A stretch of DNA of 52,601 nucleotides, taken from assembly GCA_000787465.1 (NCBI GenBank), contig JSYX01000215.1, positions 1 through 52,601 of the forward strand, written 5' to 3'. The notes beneath the pieces were generated by a model. It did not search any database. It worked only from the letters and a program-made list of their open reading frames with translations, and was not told the origin of the DNA. Made by a program: the position numbers and the translations under genes. Source of the DNA: Thermomucor indicae-seudaticae. Its lineage: Eukaryota; Mucoromycota; Mucoromycetes; Mucorales; Lichtheimiaceae. Positions 48,014 to 52,601 of the stretch are shown piece after piece. Position 1 is the first letter of the stretch. Each line of letters opens with the position of its first letter.

Positions 48014-50018
48014 CTAAACACTGTGCTGGTCATCCAGGTGGAGTTCTGCAGAAGCACGCTTGGCGAACTCTTTAAGCCATTCCTGATTAAACATCGTCTT
48101 TGCCAACAGATCAAGATCTACAGTGTCAAGCAGGTGAACTGTGATTTTTGCTGCATGCTTTACACCCGTTTTCTACAGAATAACGTTAGCAAAGCTCTAT
48201 AGAGTAAACGGTGCCATTGTCTTAATTACCTTCACATAAGGAAAGAGGTGGTCACCAAGCATTTGCTTCGTCCGAAGCAACGGTGCACCAACAAGCGTTC
48301 GCAGCTTGTTCTTTATCGTCTCGTATTCCTTGACCTCCTCTGACGACAGGTCAATGTCTAAAGGAGACAAGTCCAAAGCAGGTGTTGGACTTGCGTCATA
48401 TGGATCGATAATCTCAGGAGAAAAGTCAAGATAACTCGAGGAGCCCTGCGCTAAACTACTGGTAGCATCAACAACTGCTGAATTGACATCTTTGCCTGTG
48501 ATACTTTCTGCGGCATTCGCATCATGCACAGCAGTGTCCTCAGCAGCAGCGGAAGCTACAGAAGAGTCTGCACGGTCAGCTGCTGAAGGCGTTCGTTCTA
48601 GCATACAACTGACCCCGGACGCTCCGGCGCAGCTATTTTTGTCATCTTTTCCCCTCATTCTCTCGCAGCTTGCGGCACATGATGTAGATTTGATGTATCT
48701 AACTGAAGGTGTTCCAGTGTTGGTAGGCCTGGAATCCTCTGCAACTGCATATTCACGTATCGCCGTCTCATTTGGCTTCCGGTCATGATTAAACTCTTGT
48801 GTTTGATAACTTGGACAGCAAAATGTTAACTTCGCTAAAGGAACAAGGTTTAAAAATGGGATGTTGTCTCCTTACTTGTCACAATACGCCACATTCCATG
48901 GTCCCCATACTCCTTTTTTGTTTCGCATGTTTTCTCTGTGGCAGCTGCTTGACCGATTTACTTGCTGTTCATCCTTTGTATAGTGACCGGAAAGTACTGA
49001 TATTTTGTAGTGAAGGTACTGTGGATTGAATAGGCACAATTGTTTCTCGATACGTCGCATACGTAATAAGCAGGTGACAAAACGAGCAGCAGTGTATCCG
49101 TGGTAGCCTTGATTCATTACAGCTTCTGTCAGTTTTTGATGCTCAAAATAAGCTTTCACGTGGTTTTCCCATCTATAATGACCCTGATATCTTTGAAAGG
49201 TTGCACGACGAAACACAGGTTGCTTACTTGCGCCCTGTTGTGTATAACGACCTTCACTACTACTTTGCCCGGGTTTTTCCTCACGCATGCGGCGACAATA
49301 GTAGTTATCAGATACAGCTATGTGTGACGAGTAAGATGGAAAAGAGTAATCATGGATAGGCTTCGGTATTAACGCGTTTTCCTAGTAGGAGACCCTGATT
49401 AGCATCCCTTTTCATGTGTAGATCAGGACAGGATGTGCGTACCTGTTTCGGCAAAAATGGCTCATTCTGAAGATTTTTTCGTATACTTGGCGTTTTGCCT
49501 GATTTGGGACTTTCATGGCTCGGACCATGGCCTACGCAAGTCTGCTTAAGAGAACGAAAAATTCTTTTTCCAATCATAGACCGATCCGTACCTGTCGTAC
49601 TCTTGTCACCAACGTTACCCTGTACTTCTTTTTGCGTAGACACGTGATTGGGCAACGAGTTTGATGGAAACTCTCTAGCAGATAGTACACGACGCGGTTG
49701 CGATGGTTCGTGATATGACACGCATATTGCCTTGGAACCAATAGTTTTTCCGTCCATTTCTTGCAGGGCCGCTGCAGCCTCATCCATCCTGCTGAAGCTT
49801 ACAAAGCCGTAACCTTTTGAGTGTCCAGTTCCAGGATAACTCATCACTCTTGCAGATATAATGCGGCCAAACTTGCGGAAAATCCGGAAAAGGTCTTCGC
49901 TGTCAAGACTTAGATCGAGATTTTTGATGTAAAGGTTTTGATAATCCACAAAAGTGGAGGCGCTGTCGACAGACGTTTTGTTGTAGTTCTGTGGCCTGTA
50001 CCTGAGCTGTGCGTTCAT
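48014..50018 (-). CDS. RRM + C-terminal MLLE (PABC) domain protein
   Basis: Exons 50018-49443, 49381-48876, 48809-48230 and 48172-48014 give 606 residues. One RRM near the N-terminus (NLYIKNLDLSLDSEDLFRIF with RNP2, HSKGYGFVSFSRMDEAAAAL with RNP1), similar to RRMs of poly(A)-binding proteins. A long, mostly disordered middle follows. The C-terminus is an MLLE domain (LRTKQMLGDHLFPYVKK, HAAKITVHLLDTVDLDLLAK), the module that in PABPC binds PAM2 peptides. The same combination (RRMs plus MLLE) occurs in fungal Rrm4, an endosomal mRNA transporter, which has three RRMs. This protein has only one, so it is neither a normal Pab1 nor Rrm4. An in-frame 37-nt possible intron in exon 2 (about 49190-49230) was not applied. 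Confidence 0.82.
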
Positions 50019-50897
50019 ATGCAGTGTGGACCAGAGTCAAAAGGAGAAAAAGAAAGGAGAAAGTAAAGCAATAATTGAGAGGATGATTTTATCGTCATGC
50101 TTGGCGGTGAATGAAAATGAGCCGTCTCACCATTGGTCAATGCACGACGTTACCGATTTGGAGAAAAAAGTCTCCTCTGATCTGAAATGGACGCTTATTG
50201 AAGTAGAGTTTGAGCAATGAAGTACAAGCCCAGTTGGTTCCATTACACATGCTTTGTGCTCTATTGCTTTTGTTTAAATAGCGTCCTACCTTCATTTTCT
50301 CCATCTCTTTTGTTTTCTTTTTTGCGTCCTCGGTTAAGTAGACCGCTGATCTGTAGTATCGGTGCATTTTATAGTCTTTATGTGTGCCTATGTTGCTTGC
50401 TCTAACTCTCTAGTGAAGGCGGTATTATTATTTGGATAGTAACTTTTCCGTATCACTGCTCAATCTTTCTTTTCTCGGTCAGTAAACGTGGCGCGAAAAA
50501 GGCAAAACATTCGCGTGTGCACATCTCTGCTTGGACCTGGACCACCGGTGCAAAACTGTTTCCAACATCTCTTTCCCCTTTCCAGCCTTTTGGCAAGTGC
50601 TAGACAATGTCCCTTAAACTCAATGTTTGCTTTGCCAGAGTTCTACCATTTGACAAACTGATAACGGTTGTTTCGTTAGACTACGGGACCATCTTGAATT
50701 CCTGTTGACGGCATATACAACATAAGCTCTATATCGTTCTACGCCTGCATTCATCCTCTCTTAATTTCTACCGCTTTTTTTGGCGTTCTTTCTGCGTCGA
50801 TCCTGCTATCTTTTCTTTGGGCTCTTCATTAACTGACACGTTCGTCATCTCTCTTGAAGAGCTCGCTGTCCTTATAGTCAAAAGAGCGGTATCCTGC
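50019..50897. other. Intergenic, no supported gene
   Basis: Promoter side of the RRM-MLLE gene and 3' side of the next gene. T/C-rich, no ORF above 76 codons, no clear motif. Confidence 0.4.
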
Positions 50898-51460
50898 CTA
50901 GAAGTTGGTGTGACGAATGACTGACGCATCCGCTACGCCGTTCTGAGATGCCAATTCTTGCAGCCGGAAATTGCGCATCGCTTCTGCATTACTGTTTACT
51001 GATTGAACATTTGAGCTACATTTAATACACTTTGCACCAACCGCAAAGCCAAGTTTGCGCTGAAAGACATCAAAATGCGGCTGATGAGTACATGAATTAT
51101 GTTGGCTAAAGAATATGTTTGCTTACCATAAAACTTGGCTTTGTCTCCATAATCGCTACGTAATTCCTTCCAGTAACCAATGGACATGTCAGGCCCGCAG
51201 TCCGCCCCACACTCCCCAAAATTAAGAGGGGAAAAACCTATCATCATCGTGAGAATTTGAATCAATAGAACATCAAACAGAAGGAACGTACCATCGCGCG
51301 ACTTGGCAAAGAATACCCTTGCTGAAATGTCACAACAATTCAAAATAAGGTAACGAAGAATAAGCGAGACTCAAAAAGATTGTTTTTATTGAAGTGACAT
51401 TTCGCCTCTATGTATATTGTTGTAAGCATTCCATTCCTTGGGCGTTGTTTCTGTTGTCAT
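50898..51460 (-). CDS. Small cysteine-containing protein, 119 residues
   Basis: I do not recognise it. Exons 51460-51399, 51321-51292, 51211-51127 and 51080-50898 keep phase throughout. The most protein-like parts are RNYVAIMETKPSFMPHFDVF, FQRKLGFAVGAKCIKCSSN and FRLQELASQNGVADASVIRH at the end. There are five cysteines (CQVARC, TC, CIKC), no signal peptide and no membrane segment. The first donor (GTCACT) is weak, so the first exon (MTTETTPKEWNAY...) is uncertain; the last two exons are better supported. A TATATAAA on the minus strand at 51490-51497 lies only 30 nt before this ATG, implying a very short leader or a different start. Confidence 0.5.
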
Positions 51461-51489
51461 TTGAGATGAGAACGAACACAACGGTTCAG

Positions 51490-51497
51490 TTTATATA
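51490..51497 (-). promoter_or_regulatory. TATA-like box
   Basis: TATATAAA on the minus strand upstream of the small cysteine-containing gene. Spacing to the proposed ATG is 30 nt. Confidence 0.35.
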
Positions 51498-51863
51498 GTG
51501 CGTGTCATCTTAACTCGACATTTTTTTGGAAACGGTGCCAATTTTTCGATTTCAGACGCAGCCGGCAATTCTATTTGCCGGATGCTATGGCCAATCAAGA
51601 AGTATTGTTCGTCGTCAAAAATTCGTCTATGAGACATGTATTTCTTCTGGTTGCTGAACAGGATTTGGATTGAGCGATCCTTTTCTCGGCAGAAACTTTC
51701 GGTATCGACGATTAACGAAAAAAACCCCTAGAGTTTTTCTGAAAACAACTGCCAAGTACAAGGAGATGGTCCCCTTTATATAGCCTTCGTGCTCTTCTAT
51801 AACACTATCTATCTGATCTTTCCGAGTCGTCTATTCGCTGTGTTGTCCGGTTTATTTTTGTAA

Positions 51864-52316
51864 ATGTCCATTTACCCAAGGCGATCTCGACAGGTTAATT
51901 GGAAGATTTGTCACGACGTGCACACTTCGCGCCTGGTACCGTTCGTGGTACCTCGGGGAAATCGCACGCATGATAGGCATGGTCCGGAAAAACATATTTC
52001 CGGTCCTTTACCGCTTCTGCTAGGCCGGATTAGGTGTATTGAAGAGGTGCCAATTGTCCACATTTCCTATCGGAGTATGAAAAATTACCTTTTTTCGAAA
52101 GCTAATACAGCGCGTTTTTTCTATGCTTATCGAAAATCTAAACCACAAGAATGGTTCTCAGGGCCTCAAAAAACCATGTTTGCGGATCAGTTTTCTGAAA
52201 TTTCTAGTGTGGGAGGGTCCATTAGATTTCAAAAATTCTGGGACTTTGTGTCGAGTCTAGACGACACGCACAGTAACAGAAGGTATGATCTTAGCTTGGA
52301 TCCGAATGTGTTGTAA
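51864..52316 (+). CDS. Unknown ORF, 150 residues
   Basis: Intronless frame starting MSIYPRRSRQVNWKICHDVH and ending RRYDLSLDPNVL. A TATA-like TTTATATA (51775-51782) lies about 80 nt upstream, and a pyrimidine-rich leader follows. Composition is rich in Arg, Ser and aromatics, with no signal peptide or recognised motif. It lies next to the inverted repeats at the window end, so it may be part of, or disturbed by, a mobile element. I am not confident it is a real gene. Confidence 0.35.
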   Translation: MSIYPRRSRQVNWKICHDVHTSRLVPFVVPRGNRTHDRHGPEKHISGPLPLLLGRIRCIEEVPIVHISYRSMKNYLFSKANTARFFYAYRKSKPQEWFSGPQKTMFADQFSEISSVGGSIRFQKFWDFVSSLDDTHSNRRYDLSLDPNVL

Positions 52317-52495
52317 GAGTGTTGCTGAACCCCTGATTCTGGAAGCTAAGCTACGCATAAGCTTGAAATGTGGTGCACAATGGGATTGACCACAGTAACA
52401 ATTGACACTCAGAGGACAAAATTGGTTAATGGTCCAGGAACCAGGTATCCATTTCCCAAAAGAGGAATGAGAAGATGTTAGGATTAGGGATCCCA

Positions 52496-52545
52496 ATCGG
52501 TTCGGTCACGGTCTGCCTTCAGACCGAACCGATAAGCTATCGGTC
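52496..52545. repeat. Nested inverted repeats at the window end
   Basis: ATCGGTTCGGTC (52496-52507) is perfectly complementary to GACCGAACCGAT (52522-52533), with an inner GGTCTG/CAGACC pair around a CCTT loop. The next bases form ACCGATA-AGC-TATCGGT (52529-52545), sharing the GACCGAT motif, which recurs once more near 52558. This looks like the end of a repeat or MITE cut by the window boundary. Confidence 0.55.
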
Positions 52546-52601
52546 AAAATAAAGGAGACCGATAAGGCCTGATATACTATAAGAACAACATCCGAAGACA
52601 G

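Overview
The window is nuclear DNA of a fungus, most likely an early-diverging one of the Mucoromycota type. Genes lie close together on both strands. Most are split by spliceosomal introns of about 52-70 nt with GT(A/G)AGT-like donors, CTAA-type branch sites and short CAG/TAG/AAG acceptors. Nearly every recognisable product is a conserved eukaryotic housekeeping protein. The clade is inferred from intron style, an RS2Z-type SR protein and gene content; no rDNA or other marker is present.

Layout. 1-7.8 kb, plus strand: NudE-like dynein regulator, Derlin, cytochrome c1 and a Trf4/Cid14-type non-canonical poly(A) polymerase. 9.2-9.7 kb: a TATA promoter in front of two overlapping short ORFs. 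9.8-13 kb, minus: PRP4-type spliceosomal kinase, with tRNA-Val(AAC) just upstream of its start. 13.6-20.4 kb, minus: a small unknown protein, a Cys-rich polyQ putative regulator, two poorly resolved small coding regions, a membrane-anchored HotDog/DUF4442-like protein and an FBXO9/Pof7-type F-box protein. 21 kb, plus: ribosomal protein eL34. 22.4-24.7 kb, minus: eIF2D. 24.7-27.5 kb: the largest gene-poor stretch.

27.5-35.2 kb, minus: Esf1, a 922-residue protein resembling fungal DUF4449/TULIP proteins, and an intronless TRAPPC13. 35.3-37.3 kb, plus: an ACBD5-like acyl-CoA-binding protein with a C-terminal membrane anchor. 37.4-42.3 kb, minus: Utp21/WDR36 and a heterotrimeric G-protein beta subunit. 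42.8-45.5 kb, minus: an uncharacterised 160-residue protein and an RS2Z-type SR protein. 46.5-47.8 kb, plus: an intronless trimethyllysine/gamma-butyrobetaine dioxygenase. 48-51.5 kb, minus: an unusual RRM + MLLE protein and a small cysteine-containing protein. 51.8 kb to the end: an unknown ORF and a nested inverted repeat.

There is no operon or pathway cluster. RNA biology is well represented (PRP4, SR protein, Trf4-like, RRM-MLLE, Esf1, Utp21, eIF2D, eL34, tRNA), but gene order looks like ordinary fungal packing. The most interesting item is the SR gene: 12 exons, four of them only 7, 10, 12 and 18 nt, which I rebuilt by phase and zinc-knuckle/RRM consensus. Exon coordinates were derived by hand from splice motifs and reading phase; complete gene models add up to a multiple of three unless stated otherwise.
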